Part shown: one piece after another, positions 7,425 through 15,740 of the stretch
How positions within the stretch are numbered: the stretch's first letter is position 1
Layout of the letters: each line of letters begins with the position of its first letter
Source: Mesorhizobium hawassense
GTDB taxonomy: Bacteria > Pseudomonadota > Alphaproteobacteria > Rhizobiales > Rhizobiaceae
Direction: 5' to 3'
NCBI RefSeq assembly: GCF_003289945.1
Contig: NZ_QMBP01000005.1
Location: 62,001-126,000, forward strand
DNA length: 64,000 nucleotides
The notes under the pieces: generated by a model
Databases searched by the model: none
What the model was told of the DNA's origin: nothing
Seen by the model: the letters and a program-made list of their open reading frames with translations, nothing else
Translations under genes and position numbers: made by a program

Positions 7425-7730
7425 TCACATCTGGTCGTTATACGGCTCCTTCATCTGGCCGACCATGCGCGCCAGCTTGGAGAAGGACGGAATGTCTGCC
7501 TCGGGCTGGCACTGGTTGGCGAGTTCCAAGAGCCGGATCGGAAAATTGACGGCGTCGCGGCTCGACGCCGACATGCCTTCCGAGCGCTCCTCATTGGTTT
7601 CGCTGGCCTCGGCCTTGCGCAGCGCGATGTCGATCTCCTCGACGCTCAGCACGCCTTTCTTGACGAGCACGTGGTTTATAGCGGCGACGGCCATCAGCAG
7701 GCCCTCGAGCTGAAGATTGGCGACGTTCAT
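7425..7730 (-). CDS. Hypothetical protein (101 aa)
   Basis: Starts at ATG 7730 with GGAGGAAG just upstream; the longer frame above it is not gene-like. It is predicted soluble and mostly helical (NVANLQLEGLLMAVAAINHVLVKKGVLSVEEIDIALRKAE), a pattern I associate with small conserved rhizobial proteins of unknown function. It is last in a run of minus-strand genes ending here. Confidence 0.65.
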   Translation of the reverse strand: MNVANLQLEGLLMAVAAINHVLVKKGVLSVEEIDIALRKAEASETNEERSEGMSASSRDAVNFPIRLLELANQCQPEADIPSFSKLARMVGQMKEPYNDQM

Positions 7731-7816
7731 GGTGCTTCCTCCCATTGACCTCGCCTCAAGAACGCATGAGCGGCATTTCCGATCCGGAGGCGACGATGCG
7801 GCCGCCAGGCAGGAAG

Positions 7817-8572
7817 CTAGCGCGGTCTGGCCGGGCTCAGCGCGTTGAGCGCCAGCAGCGCTTGGTCGATCCGCCACTCATCCCCTGACCCGACCGTGCC
7901 GCCCGCCGACAGCAGCCGGTCCACCACCGGTTCGCTGGGCAGCCAGCGCCGCATGGTTTCGATCGCCTCGTCACCCGCTCCCTGCCAGAAATCGCGGTTG
8001 GCCCTGTCAGAGAAAAGCCGCTCAGCGGTACCGCGAAAGAACTCCGCCAGTTGCAGCGTCGCGTTGGGCGACGGCGACGAAAGCCAGGCGGCCAGCGCCG
8101 CATCGAGGTCGCTATCGATAAGCGCGATGCCGTTGAGCCAGCGTTCGGGATCGTAGTCGTCGGGGTGCTGCTTGAGCGCATAGCGCCATGCGCCGGCAAA
8201 CACGGCCTGCACCGCCGCCCGCTCCTCGACCGACCAGGTCGGCCACCCTCCATATCTCAGCTTGCCGGCGATGGCGGGCGGATCGATGCCGGGATGGCTC
8301 TGGTCGCCGATCGCCAGCTCGAGAATGCGCGGCAGGAAATGCTTGTAGTCGTCTTCGCCGCCGACGGTCGTCATCGCCCAGGAGGCGTAAGGCCCGAGCT
8401 GATCGCTGGTGAGCTGGCGCAGCGGTGCCGAACTCAGTGTTGCCAGGATCGCGGCTGGATCGCGATAAGGCGGCGCGTCCAGCCAGCGCGGCGGCCGGTA
8501 GGAGGCGAACGCCTCGTAGCAGTCGTCGATCACATCCTGAAGTTCAGGTGGCGTTCCGATCTCGTCGAACAT
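7817..8572 (-). CDS. Hypothetical protein (251 aa)
   Basis: Soluble, Trp-rich and predicted all-helical, with no signal peptide or membrane segment. Phrases such as LRYGGWPTWSVEERAAVQAVFAGAWR and RDFWQGAGDEAIETMRRWLPSEP recur in a bacterial family of unknown role; I cannot name it firmly. The whole frame has typical codon use. ATG 8572 follows a GGAAG site. It stands between two small genes on the same strand. Confidence 0.65.
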   Translation of the reverse strand: MFDEIGTPPELQDVIDDCYEAFASYRPPRWLDAPPYRDPAAILATLSSAPLRQLTSDQLGPYASWAMTTVGGEDDYKHFLPRILELAIGDQSHPGIDPPAIAGKLRYGGWPTWSVEERAAVQAVFAGAWRYALKQHPDDYDPERWLNGIALIDSDLDAALAAWLSSPSPNATLQLAEFFRGTAERLFSDRANRDFWQGAGDEAIETMRRWLPSEPVVDRLLSAGGTVGSGDEWRIDQALLALNALSPARPR

Positions 8573-8614
8573 GGCTTCCTGCTTCCACCCGGCCCATGGG
8601 CCTCCTGGTGGATT

Positions 8615-8827
8615 TCACTCGCGCGCCCCTTCGCCCGATCGCTCCTCACGCCGCGCCAGGCGGGCATCGATATCGCCGAGTTTCCGCGCGATCGTTTCCA
8701 ACGCCGCCGCCGAGGTCCGCTGGACGCGCACCAGCTTCATGCCGAAATAGACATAGATCCACAGGATCAGCACCATCGGCAGCCACGAGATGACATAGCC
8801 GAGCAGGGCCGTCATGCCTTCGCTCAT
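8615..8827 (-). CDS. Small membrane protein with coiled coil (70 aa)
   Basis: One transmembrane segment at about residues 6-31 (LLGYVISWLPMVLILWIYVY) is followed by a charged amphipathic helix (AALETIARKLGDIDARLARRE) likely to form a coiled coil. The gene starts three bases after the stop of the lipoprotein gene and is probably cotranscribed with it. Function unknown. Confidence 0.65.
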   Translation of the reverse strand: MSEGMTALLGYVISWLPMVLILWIYVYFGMKLVRVQRTSAAALETIARKLGDIDARLARREERSGEGARE

Positions 8828-8830
8828 CGG

Positions 8831-9184
8831 CTAGTTGCCCTGCATGATCTTGATGACCTTGCTGTTGTCCGCCGTCGACGACCAGAGCTTGAGGTAGTCC
8901 GCATAGCTTATGCGGCCCTTGGCGAAGGCGTTCCAGAGGCGGTTGCAATATGTCGAGGGAAGGCGCTCCAACCCGACGTTGAAGACCTGGCTCTCGAGCT
9001 TTCGCTCGGCAAGTGGCTTGGCGGTCTGGCGCGCCACGCAGCCTTTGATCACATCCCGCTTCACCGCCGGGCTCCCGTGCATCACGGCCTGCGCGGTGTT
9101 CCATTGGCCTTCGGTGACTGTGTTGCAGCCCGCCAGCATCGCGGCGCCGAGCAGCACCGCGCCAAAACGCATATTGAAACGCAT
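8831..9184 (-). CDS. Small lipoprotein (117 aa)
   Basis: MRFNMRFGAVLLGAAMLAGC is a lipoprotein signal with the acylated Cys at residue 20. The mature part has two further Cys residues (KGCVARQ and STYCNRL) that could pair. ATG 9184 is chosen because GGGGG precedes it and the signal starts there; an upstream in-frame ATG at 9262 would bury the signal. Periplasmic or membrane-anchored; role unknown. Confidence 0.7.
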   Translation of the reverse strand: MRFNMRFGAVLLGAAMLAGCNTVTEGQWNTAQAVMHGSPAVKRDVIKGCVARQTAKPLAERKLESQVFNVGLERLPSTYCNRLWNAFAKGRISYADYLKLWSSTADNSKVIKIMQGN

Positions 9185-9410
9185 GTATCCCCCTGAAATC
9201 AAATCGCGCCTGAACCAAGCAAAATTCCGTGACGCGGACAAGACGGACGAGAACAGTTTCAAACAAATAGTCTTGGTCCACTGCTTCGATTTGGATGTTC
9301 GAAGTCCGGGCTAACTTGATAGCGGCGCACAGGGGAAACGATATCGGGTCGATTGCGTGATGGAACCGGGCGCGGAAGGTCTTCGAAGGATCACTTCCCG
9401 AGGAGCCGGC

Positions 9411-9680
9411 TCAAGCCTCCATGAGCTGTTCGCCATATTCACTCCAGATCTGCCTGACTTCGCGGTTGCCGAGGGGCGGCGTCTGGCGGTCGCCATAGAA
9501 GATGGCGACGGCGCTGAGGTCGTACTGGCCCTCGGCCTGGGCGATGAATCGGATCGCTTCGCCGAGCGGCCTCGAATTGAAGATCGGATCGGCCTGGCCC
9601 TGGCCAAGGCTGCGAACGCCCGAAATGCTTGCAGGCACATGCCGCATCCGAAAGACGGATGCCATGGCAGGTCTGTCCAT
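9411..9680 (-). CDS. Hypothetical protein (89 aa)
   Basis: ATG 9680 is preceded by GGAGAG. The N-terminal 30 residues are basic and Ser-rich; the C-terminal part (PLGEAIRFIAQAEGQYDLSAVAIFYGDRQ) looks like a small folded domain. No recognised family, signal or membrane segment. Confidence 0.5.
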   Translation of the reverse strand: MDRPAMASVFRMRHVPASISGVRSLGQGQADPIFNSRPLGEAIRFIAQAEGQYDLSAVAIFYGDRQTPPLGNREVRQIWSEYGEQLMEA

Positions 9681-9910
9681 GCCGCTCTCCGCGATTCCCT
9701 AACGGAATGATCCCATAAGCTCCGGCTAATGACCAGCCCGGGACAACCGGCCACAACAGAAGGGCAGGGGCGGCACAACCTTGGAACGAAAAGACCTGCA
9801 ACAGAAAGGCCGGGCGCAACGGCCCGGCCCTTCTTTCCGCGCGGCCGCTACAAGGCGCCTACGCTCACTACTGCGGGCGGTCCCGGCCGGATGTTGCCGT
9901 GACCGAAATC

Positions 9911-10441
9911 TTACCGATGCCAGCGACGGAGCCAGTCCGGCTCGGGGTCGGCACTGCGGCTGATCGCCATGCCTGCCAGCAAGCCGACCAGGCCGCCGAT
10001 CAGCATCGCCGTCGAGAAGGTACCGGGGTTCTGCTGCACGGTTTCCGACACGCTATGCGCCTGGCTGCGCAACTGCCTGGCCGTGCGGGAAGCACGGTCC
10101 GACGCGCCGCTATACAGGTTCGAAGCACGATCCGTGGCGCCGCTGTAGAGGTTCGACGCGCGGTCGGCCGCGCTCTGGTACCAGCCTTGCGCGGTCTCGG
10201 CGGCTTCCTCGGCCTGGTCGGAAAGCGCGCGGTTCAGCCGGCTCACCTCTCGCTTCAACTGCGCGATCTGCTTCTTCGTGGCATCTTCGGATGCCTTGGA
10301 AGAACGCGTGCTGCCGCGCGAGGCGGCGCTACGCGACGCGCCACTGCCGCGCGACGTGGCGCTGCGGGGACGCGCCGAGCTTGTTGTCGACGTTCCGGTG
10401 CCGTTTGCAGCGCTGCCGGTAGTGCTTTCGTTGTCAGCCAT
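9911..10441 (-). CDS. DUF883/ElaB-like membrane-anchored stress protein (176 aa)
   Basis: A Ser/Thr/Arg-rich N-terminus (1-55) is followed by a coiled coil (KKQIAQLKREVSRLNRALSDQ), amphipathic repeats (DRASNLYSGA twice) and a Gly-rich C-terminal membrane helix (AMLIGGLVGLLAGMAI). This order matches ElaB/YqjD-type proteins, which sit in the inner membrane and bind ribosomes or stabilise membranes in stationary phase. A perfect EcfG-type promoter lies 25 bp upstream of ATG 10441, placing it in the general stress regulon. AAGGAG is the ribosome site. Confidence 0.7.
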   Translation of the reverse strand: MADNESTTGSAANGTGTSTTSSARPRSATSRGSGASRSAASRGSTRSSKASEDATKKQIAQLKREVSRLNRALSDQAEEAAETAQGWYQSAADRASNLYSGATDRASNLYSGASDRASRTARQLRSQAHSVSETVQQNPGTFSTAMLIGGLVGLLAGMAISRSADPEPDWLRRWHR

Positions 10442-10465
10442 GGGGTTTCTCCTTTTCGCCCTTGA

Positions 10466-10490
10466 AACGGCCGGGGAGCCGCATGGTTCC
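10466..10490 (-). promoter_or_regulatory. EcfG-type (general stress) promoter
   Basis: On the minus strand: GGAAC (10490-10486), 16 bases, CGTT (10469-10466). This is an exact match to the alphaproteobacterial EcfG consensus. Transcription would start about 17 bp before the start codon of the DUF883-like gene. Confidence 0.75.
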
Positions 10491-10588
10491 CGCCCGAAAT
10501 CTCCAAATGCCGAGCTGTCGGACCTGGTCATAAACCGATGGCCGCGGAGCTCACTCCACGGCCATTGCTCGATGAATGCGGCGTGAAC

Positions 10589-10912
10589 CTACTTGCCGCA
10601 ATTCTTGTCGTTCACGTTCGGCTGCACGGTGGTGGCCGTGGTGTTGTTGGCATTGCCCTGCGCGCCCTGCGGGCTGTTCGGGCAGTTCTTGTCGGCGTTG
10701 GAATTCATGTCGCCGCCGGTGATGCTGCCGGTCGTGCCGGTATCCGGCGCCATCTGGTCAGGCGGTGTCGCGGCCGGCGTCCTCGGCTCGACGGTGATGC
10801 TCTGGCCGCTGCCGCCCGCGCCGTCGTTTCCGGTGGTGCCGGCTGTCTGGGCCAGCGCCGCGGTGGCGAGGCCGATGGTCAGGGCCGAAGCCGCAAGGAT
10901 CCTCGTAAGCAT
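10589..10912 (-). CDS. Secreted low-complexity protein (107 aa)
   Basis: Signal peptide (MLTRILAASALTIGLATAALAQ), then a disordered region rich in Gly, Thr, Asn and Pro, with two Cys near the C-terminus (KNCPN and KNCGK). ATG 10912 has GAGGAGAAG upstream. A near-consensus EcfG promoter (GGAAC-N16-GGTT) lies at 10975-10999, so stress induction is possible. No enzymatic motif. Confidence 0.65.
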   Translation of the reverse strand: MLTRILAASALTIGLATAALAQTAGTTGNDGAGGSGQSITVEPRTPAATPPDQMAPDTGTTGSITGGDMNSNADKNCPNSPQGAQGNANNTTATTVQPNVNDKNCGK

Positions 10913-10974
10913 GATTCTTCTCCTCTGTTGCGAGACGCTCTTGCAGGGTCTGTCGCGTTGGCGACTAAGGGTGG

Positions 10975-10999
10975 AACCCGTCGCATCACGGTTGGTTCC
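10975..10999 (-). promoter_or_regulatory. Near-consensus EcfG-type promoter
   Basis: GGAAC-N16-GGTT on the minus strand, one base away from the consensus -10 (CGTT), about 63 bp upstream of ATG 10912. Confidence 0.4.
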
Positions 11000-11167
11000 G
11001 ACAAAATTCGCCCGGATTTCGGCTGGCGGTTCAACCCATGGCTGTGGCGCGCGGATGGCCTCGCCCTGCATGGCCTTCAGAAAGATAGGAAAATATACCT
11101 GTAACCTGTTGCCCGGTGAGGGCAGCTATGCTACTATTTTGTCCATGGTGCTGATTTGCGCCAACGA

Positions 11168-11189
11168 CCCGCCGCGAGGCGGGTTTTTT
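11168..11189 (+). terminator. Orphan intrinsic terminator
   Basis: CCCGCC (11168-11173), loop GCGA, GGCGGG and six T. No + strand gene ends before it, and a -10-like TATGCTACTAT lies about 40 bp upstream, so it may end a short RNA (see findings). Confidence 0.65.
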
Positions 11190-11219
11190 GTCGCCGGTGC
11201 AAACAATTGCTGAAAGGCT

Positions 11220-11400
11220 GGCGGGACAGCGCCCCCCTCTGTCCTGCCGGACATCTCCCCCACGAGGGGGGAGATTGGCAGTTCCGCCGACGGCGCTCTT
11301 TCTTTGCAAGGTTGGCGATTGGCGAAAGCCGAGGCGACATCTGATCTCCCCACCTATGGGGGAGATGTCCGGCAGGACAGAGGGGGCGCGAAGGAACGCA
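11220..11400. repeat. Mosaic palindromic repeat family B, copy 1
   Basis: Outer arms CCCCCTCTGTCCTGCCGGAC and its complement, each next to a CTCCCCC/GGGGGAG hairpin, surround a centre of about 80 bp. The same arrangement occurs in reverse orientation at 35072-35252, and partial copies lie at 44425 and 52891. It occupies the gap before the 11438 gene. Confidence 0.75.
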
Positions 11401-11437
11401 ACGCTTCCGATTGCCAACGTTTTTGCCCGAGGCCCAG

Positions 11438-11800
11438 ATGCCACGCTACGCCACCATCATCACCGCCGATGACGGCGCCGAGATCGTCAGCGCCATCGGC
11501 GAGTTCGAGAACGCGCACCCGCCACGCCGCCATGGCCGCGTCGAGCAGGTCGCGCCGGGTGTGCTGATCGGCATGGCGCGCGGGGGTCCCGTCGAGGCGG
11601 TCGCCGGCTTCGGCTTTCCGCGCCAGGGCCTCGACCCATCGGCGGTCCGTGCCGCGACGGCCAAGCTGAAGGCGATGGCCGCGCCGGCCACCGATAGCGA
11701 GCCTCCGAAACCCGTCCGCGCCAAACCGCGAAAAAAGCCGGCGCGCAAGGTCCGCAGGGCGAAGCCGGCAAAGCCATCCGATGCGATCGCCCATGGCTGA
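11438..11800 (+). CDS. Hypothetical protein at phage remnant (120 aa)
   Basis: The N-terminal ~85 residues form a compact domain (MPRYATIITADDGAEIVSAIGEFENAHPP...GFGFPRQGLDPSAV); the rest is a Lys/Arg/Pro/Ala-rich basic tail. It overlaps the next gene by 8 bp and so shares an operon with the terminase remnant. It could be phage-derived. ATG 11438 rather than 11411 is chosen because the domain begins there. Confidence 0.5.
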   Translation: MPRYATIITADDGAEIVSAIGEFENAHPPRRHGRVEQVAPGVLIGMARGGPVEAVAGFGFPRQGLDPSAVRAATAKLKAMAAPATDSEPPKPVRAKPRKKPARKVRRAKPAKPSDAIAHG

Positions 11801-12206
11801 CGAAAGCAAGGCTGTGCGCCGCATGCCCGCCGGCGCGAAGCGGGCAGGGCGAAAGCCGAAGGCTCCTCGAGTCGAGGCCGCTCCGCCCGCCCGCCCGAAG
11901 CGTGCGCGAAAAACGCTCGTCGACGACTTCGCCGCCGCGCTGCGCGCCGATTTTCGCGCCCATGGCGCCGGCGTCATCGCGGCGGTCAGGGCCGAAAAGC
12001 CCGATCAATATCTCAAGGTCGTGCTGACCCTGCTGCCTAAGGATTTTTCAGAAAATCTCGATGCCGACAAAAACAATCTCGAGCAACTGAGCGATGAGGA
12101 GATCCGCAGCCGTATCCGTGGCCTCGAAGCCAGCCTCCGCCCGTTCCTCCTTGATGCGAACCTACCTGGCGCTGCTGGAGGAGGTGGAAAGGCGGCGCAA
12201 CCGTAA
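11793..12206 (+). CDS. Possible terminase small-subunit-like protein (137 aa)
   Basis: A basic N-terminal third is followed by a helical segment (KTLVDDFAAALRADFRAHGAGVIAAVRAEKPDQYLKVVLTLLPKDF). A short protein with this phrase directly before a terminase large-subunit gene is the usual place of the DNA-recognition small subunit, so this is a positional guess. It overlaps both neighbours: 8 bp with the gene before and about 50 bp with the terminase frame. Confidence 0.5.
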   Translation: MADESKAVRRMPAGAKRAGRKPKAPRVEAAPPARPKRARKTLVDDFAAALRADFRAHGAGVIAAVRAEKPDQYLKVVLTLLPKDFSENLDADKNNLEQLSDEEIRSRIRGLEASLRPFLLDANLPGAAGGGGKAAQP

Positions 12207-12840
12207 TCGGCTGGCGGCCTATCGGCCGTACGAGCGCCAAGCCTATTTTCACGCGGCGGGCGCGACGCACCGCGAGCGCCTGTTCATGGCTGGCAACCAG
12301 CTCGGCAAGACCAGGGCAGGGGGCGCGGAATGGGCCATGCACCTTACCGGCCGCTATCCCGACTGGTGGGTGGGCAAGGTTTTCGACACTCCGGTGCGGC
12401 TCTGGGCCGCCGGCGTCACCGGTGAAGGCACGCGCGACAATCCGCAGCGCGTGCTGGTCGGCCCGCCGCAGCAGCAGGGCGCATGGGGCACCGGCATGAT
12501 CCCCGCCGATGCGATCGCCGGCACCGTGATGGGCCGCGGCGCCCCAGGCGCGCTGGACAGCGTCATCGTGCGCTGGGGCGGTGGCGGCGACATACAGGCC
12601 GGCGAGAGCGTGCTCTCCTTCAAGAGCTATGAGAAGGGCCGCGAGAAATGGCAGGGCGAGACGCTGCACGGCGTCTGGTTCGACGAGGAACCGCCGCTGG
12701 ATATCTATTCCGAGGGGCTGACGCGCACGAATGCCACCGACGGCATCACCATCGTGACCTTCACGCCACTGCTCGGCATGAGCGATGTGGTGCTGAGGTT
12801 TTTGAGCGCCGGCGAGGTGGAGAGGATTGGCAAGAGGTGA
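12154..12840 (+). pseudogene. Terminase large subunit, N-terminal ATPase part only
   Basis: 228 residues covering the ATPase of a phage DNA-packaging motor: Walker A-like MAGNQLGKTRAGG (44-56), Walker B with catalytic acid GVWFDEEPP and the coupling motif TFTPLLG. Complete proteins run to 400-500 residues with an RNase-H-like nuclease; here the frame stops straight after the motor core. The missing continuation (RHVTFMTIDDAGHYSPQQR) reappears at 15083, 2.2 kb downstream. The gene is therefore interrupted and packaging activity is lost. The start is uncertain; ATG 12154 is the first in-frame ATG with family character. Confidence 0.8.
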
Positions 12841-12927
12841 CGCCGGTTCGCCGGCGGACTTCGTTCTTCGCTCCATCCCGCAATTGTCAGGATGGAGCGT
12901 CGCCTTCGCGTGCCCGGACGCGAAAGT

Positions 12928-13749
12928 TCAGAGGGGCGCCGGCAGTGACGACTGCCATATCGCATGCTGCGATATGGTGTTGTGCTCGATGCAATCCGCG
13001 GCCAGTTTGCTGATCTCAGGATCGGCGGACGCCTTCGCCCATTCGACATAGGCGTCAACGACCACCAACCTCGCTCGGCCGGCCAGGCCCAGACCGTAAC
13101 GCCGCACGACTGGCTCGGCATGGTCCAGCATCGCGCGGATCATGCCTGATGCATCGTCGCGCCGCTGCCCGGTAATGTCCGCTATCGCCGAAAACGGCGT
13201 CTGTGGCCTGAGCGACGCGGCGCGCTGGCGGGCAAACTTCAACTGCCAGTCCTTTGCAAAGCGCACGAACTGGACGGCTCCCATGCGCACGCCTGGGTGC
13301 TCATCATCCAGAGCAAACAGGGCTTGCGCGAGATAGTCGTTCTGGCCGCGCGTGCTGCATCGCAGGATAGACTCCACGGCATCGAAGCGCGTTCGCGGGT
13401 TGTCATCCGCCAGCAGCGCCGCCAGTTCGCCCACCATCGAGCTGATGTTCTGGTTCTGAAACGTGGCTAGAAATGCGCCTGTCGCTCGCGTCCGGGGATT
13501 GGCCGATGTGAGCAGGCGACGCAGGCTTTCCAACGGAACCGTCTTGCCGAGCTCACCGAGAAAGTCGTTGGCCAGTGTGCCGTCGTCGTCATCGGGGGGC
13601 GACAGCAGCCCCTCCAGCATCTCCTGACCTGTCATGGCATTTGTCGATTTGCGGAGCGGCACCAGGATCTTGCCGGCTTCGCTGAAGAAAAGATGAGCGG
13701 TCTCTCTGTCCTCGGCGGACAGGCGCATCGCCTCGAATAGATCTGTCAT
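12928..13749 (-). CDS. HEAT-repeat-like hypothetical protein (273 aa)
   Basis: An all-helical soluble protein with several ~35-residue units that look like degenerate HEAT repeats (PRTRATGAFLATFQN, PRTRFDAVESILRC, PGVRMGAVQFVRFA, EPVVRRYGLGLAGRA), the kind of scaffold used for protein binding. It lies inside the interrupted terminase gene on the opposite strand and has no phage motif. ATG 13749 begins the folded part. Function unknown. Confidence 0.65.
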   Translation of the reverse strand: MTDLFEAMRLSAEDRETAHLFFSEAGKILVPLRKSTNAMTGQEMLEGLLSPPDDDDGTLANDFLGELGKTVPLESLRRLLTSANPRTRATGAFLATFQNQNISSMVGELAALLADDNPRTRFDAVESILRCSTRGQNDYLAQALFALDDEHPGVRMGAVQFVRFAKDWQLKFARQRAASLRPQTPFSAIADITGQRRDDASGMIRAMLDHAEPVVRRYGLGLAGRARLVVVDAYVEWAKASADPEISKLAADCIEHNTISQHAIWQSSLPAPL

Positions 13750-13982
13750 GGCAAAGGGTGGCTTTCCCACCCGCGTAGAGTAAAGGCCGCGCACAATGCT
13801 GAGGCCCAACAAACATCGGTGTCGCCGATGCGGGGCAAGACCTACCGCACAAGGCCGAAGATGAAAAGACGAGTGGCCAAAATTTTGCGGTGCAAGGCCC
13901 GACCTGAGCAATACGCTCCAGGGTTGCGAAATATCGCTCCCCAATTAGACTGCATGCCGAATGATTTCACAGGGCGGCAACC

Positions 13983-14537
13983 GTGAACAGACGAGTGGTT
14001 TTGACCGGTGCTCTGTCGGCGCTCGCTCTTCAACCGGCTCTGGTCCGCAAGGTGCTGGCAATGGACCCGCCGGTGCCGAAATGGCGTCCCTCCTTTTCCC
14101 AGCCGCTCGACCGCATCGAGGACCGCTTCAGCTATTACTTCAATGGCGGACGTGATTTCGCCGTGCTGCGGAACGGCACCTGTGTGTTGCTGGACGACGG
14201 CTTGTCCGACGGCGCCGCGTCCATGGCCGCGGTCGGAACCCTGTCGCGGATAATCAACTATCACCCCGACATGCAGCCGTCGCCCATGGATGACGGCAAT
14301 GTCCTGGTCGGCTACGACCATCCCGCCTTCAATGTGGTGCTTTCCGATATTGCCAAGGCGCACTGGGCCGAGATCGAGGCGCGCCATCTGGATGGCCTGG
14401 CCAAGGATGAAGTGCTGGTCACGCCGCTTGGCGCGAACGTCTTCGACGAGGTCGGCAAGAAGGCGCTGCTTGGCCGCTGTTACATGTTCATGGATGCGCT
14501 GGCGCCGAAAGTGATGCACATCCATCGCCGGTCGTGA
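13983..14537 (+). CDS. Secreted hypothetical protein (184 aa)
   Basis: GTG 13983 starts a signal peptide (MNRRVVLTGALSALALQPALVRKVLA) with a Tat-like RR. The mature domain (ISHPFSYYFNGGRDFAVLRNGT-like stretch, GTLSRIINYHPDMQPSPMDDGNVLVGYDHPAF) has no catalytic motif I recognise. Its TGA stop overlaps a GTG that can start the lipoprotein gene, suggesting coupling. It is part of the cargo between the two terminase halves. Confidence 0.6.
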   Translation: MNRRVVLTGALSALALQPALVRKVLAMDPPVPKWRPSFSQPLDRIEDRFSYYFNGGRDFAVLRNGTCVLLDDGLSDGAASMAAVGTLSRIINYHPDMQPSPMDDGNVLVGYDHPAFNVVLSDIAKAHWAEIEARHLDGLAKDEVLVTPLGANVFDEVGKKALLGRCYMFMDALAPKVMHIHRRS

Positions 14538-14542
14538 CAGGC

Positions 14543-14896
14543 ATGCGCAAAGCGTCAAAACTGCTTCTTCTTGGCGTGCTGCTCTCGGCCTGCACCGGCT
14601 CCAGCGGCGACTGGCGCGCCGAGGCGATCGCGTCGGCCGAGGCCAAGATGCGCGGCCTGATCAACGATCCGGCGGTGACCTTCGCGCATGTCGACCTCAC
14701 CGGCGACAGCGCCACCGGCCAGACCTGCGGCGTCATCATTGCCAAGATCGGCATCTACACCAAGGAAGCGCGCTTCATCGTCTATATCGACGGTGCCGGC
14801 CCCTATGTCGAACCGGGCCTCGGCTCGTCCATGTCGCAGGCCGATTTCGACTGGGCCTGGAAGAATGATTGCGTGAATGAGGGGTATAAGGGCTGA
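14543..14896 (+). CDS. Small lipoprotein (117 aa)
   Basis: Lipoprotein signal MRKASKLLLLGVLLSACTG with the acylated Cys in LSAC. The mature part (AEAKMRGLINDPAVTFAHVDLTGDSATGQTCGVI) resembles small periplasmic proteins of rhizobia of unknown function. GTG 14534 overlapping the previous stop is the alternative start. A RIME-like repeat begins directly after its stop. Confidence 0.65.
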   Translation: MRKASKLLLLGVLLSACTGSSGDWRAEAIASAEAKMRGLINDPAVTFAHVDLTGDSATGQTCGVIIAKIGIYTKEARFIVYIDGAGPYVEPGLGSSMSQADFDWAWKNDCVNEGYKG

Positions 14897-14900
14897 GCGC

Positions 14901-15070
14901 TTTCCTCGCCCCGCGCGAAGCGTGGGGAGAGGTGGCCGCGCAGCGGCCGGAGAGGGGCCTTCGTAGGGCGACAGCTTCGCCGCTCTCGCCCGTTGATCGA
15001 ACACCGGCGCCGTCCCCTCTCCGTCGCGGCTTCGCCGCGCCCACCTCTCCCCGCTCTCGCGGGGCGAGGA
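14901..15070. repeat. RIME-like intergenic repeat, copy 2
   Basis: Same family as 6615-6800: the outer palindromes CTCGCCCCGCGCGAAGCG and GAGAGGTGGCCGCG are conserved and the centre is diverged. It sits exactly between the lipoprotein gene and the second terminase fragment. Confidence 0.75.
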
Positions 15071-15082
15071 ACTGGAGCTGCC

Positions 15083-15190
15083 ATGTCCCGACACGTCACC
15101 TTCATGACCATCGACGATGCCGGGCATTATTCGCCGCAGCAGCGCGCCGCGATCGTCGCTGCTTTTCGGACATCGTCTTCGAGGTGGTGA
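15083..15190 (+). pseudogene. Terminase large subunit, downstream fragment
   Basis: 35 residues starting MSRHVTFMTIDDAGHYSPQQ and ending in an unrelated tail and stop. This phrase normally follows the ATPase core in this terminase family (T-x-DD-x-x-H-Y/L, then x-x-x-R-x-x-I-x-A). It continues the broken gene at 12154-12840. The nuclease domain is absent. Confidence 0.65.
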
Positions 15191-15364
15191 TCCGAAGGTT
15201 CAAACCGACTTCGGATTCCTGATCGCGCAGCGTGAAGGCGAGGCGGCCGATTTTCTAAACACTGACGTCATCGCGACGGTTTTTTTCGAAACCTCCGTGA
15301 ACCATTTCATGTCTCCAGGCGACATATCGCTGCAAATGGACGTTCATTGCACGGAGAAACTCGG

Positions 15365-15574
15365 ATGACCAAAGTGCTTCGCAATACTCTTCTTGCCGTT
15401 GTCGCCGGCGCTGCGTTTGCCGGTTCGGCAATGGCCGACCAGCAGAGCGCCAAACAAGGATGCAGCAACCCCACGAACGACCTTTGGAGCGGTCGCTGCT
15501 GCGGCACCAGCGCCAATAGCTGCCTTGGCGGCGGCCATGATCACGACCACGGTGGCCGGGGCCGGGAGCGCTGA
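15365..15574 (+). CDS. Small secreted Cys/His-rich peptide (69 aa)
   Basis: A signal peptide (residues 1-25, ending AMADQ) leaves a mature peptide of ~44 residues with four Cys (GCSN, GRCCGT, NSCLG) and a terminal [12 protein letters not shown]. Two disulfides or a metal site are likely; the His/Asp tail suggests Zn, Ni or Cu binding. ACGGAGAAA precedes ATG 15365. It is not in any family I recognise. Confidence 0.65.
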   Translation: MTKVLRNTLLAVVAGAAFAGSAMADQQSAKQGCSNPTNDLWSGRCCGTSANSCLGGGHDHDHGGRGRER

Positions 15575-15740
15575 TCTCCGTAAATCCCGAACACCCGCCG
15601 CGCATATGCAGGGGGGTGCTCGCCTTCGGTGGCTGACTAATCATCGCGAAATCCGCCAAGCCTTGGCGGACAGCCACTCGAGCCGCTGGAAGAAGCCGGC
15701 CGTAACGCCTATCTATGGAGCAATCCAAAGGAGGTGTGAC

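Noticed and set aside
13983..14896. The secreted gene pair inside the terminase considered as phage lysis genes
   Set aside because: No holin, endolysin or spanin motif; the second is a plain lipoprotein and the first has a Tat-like signal.
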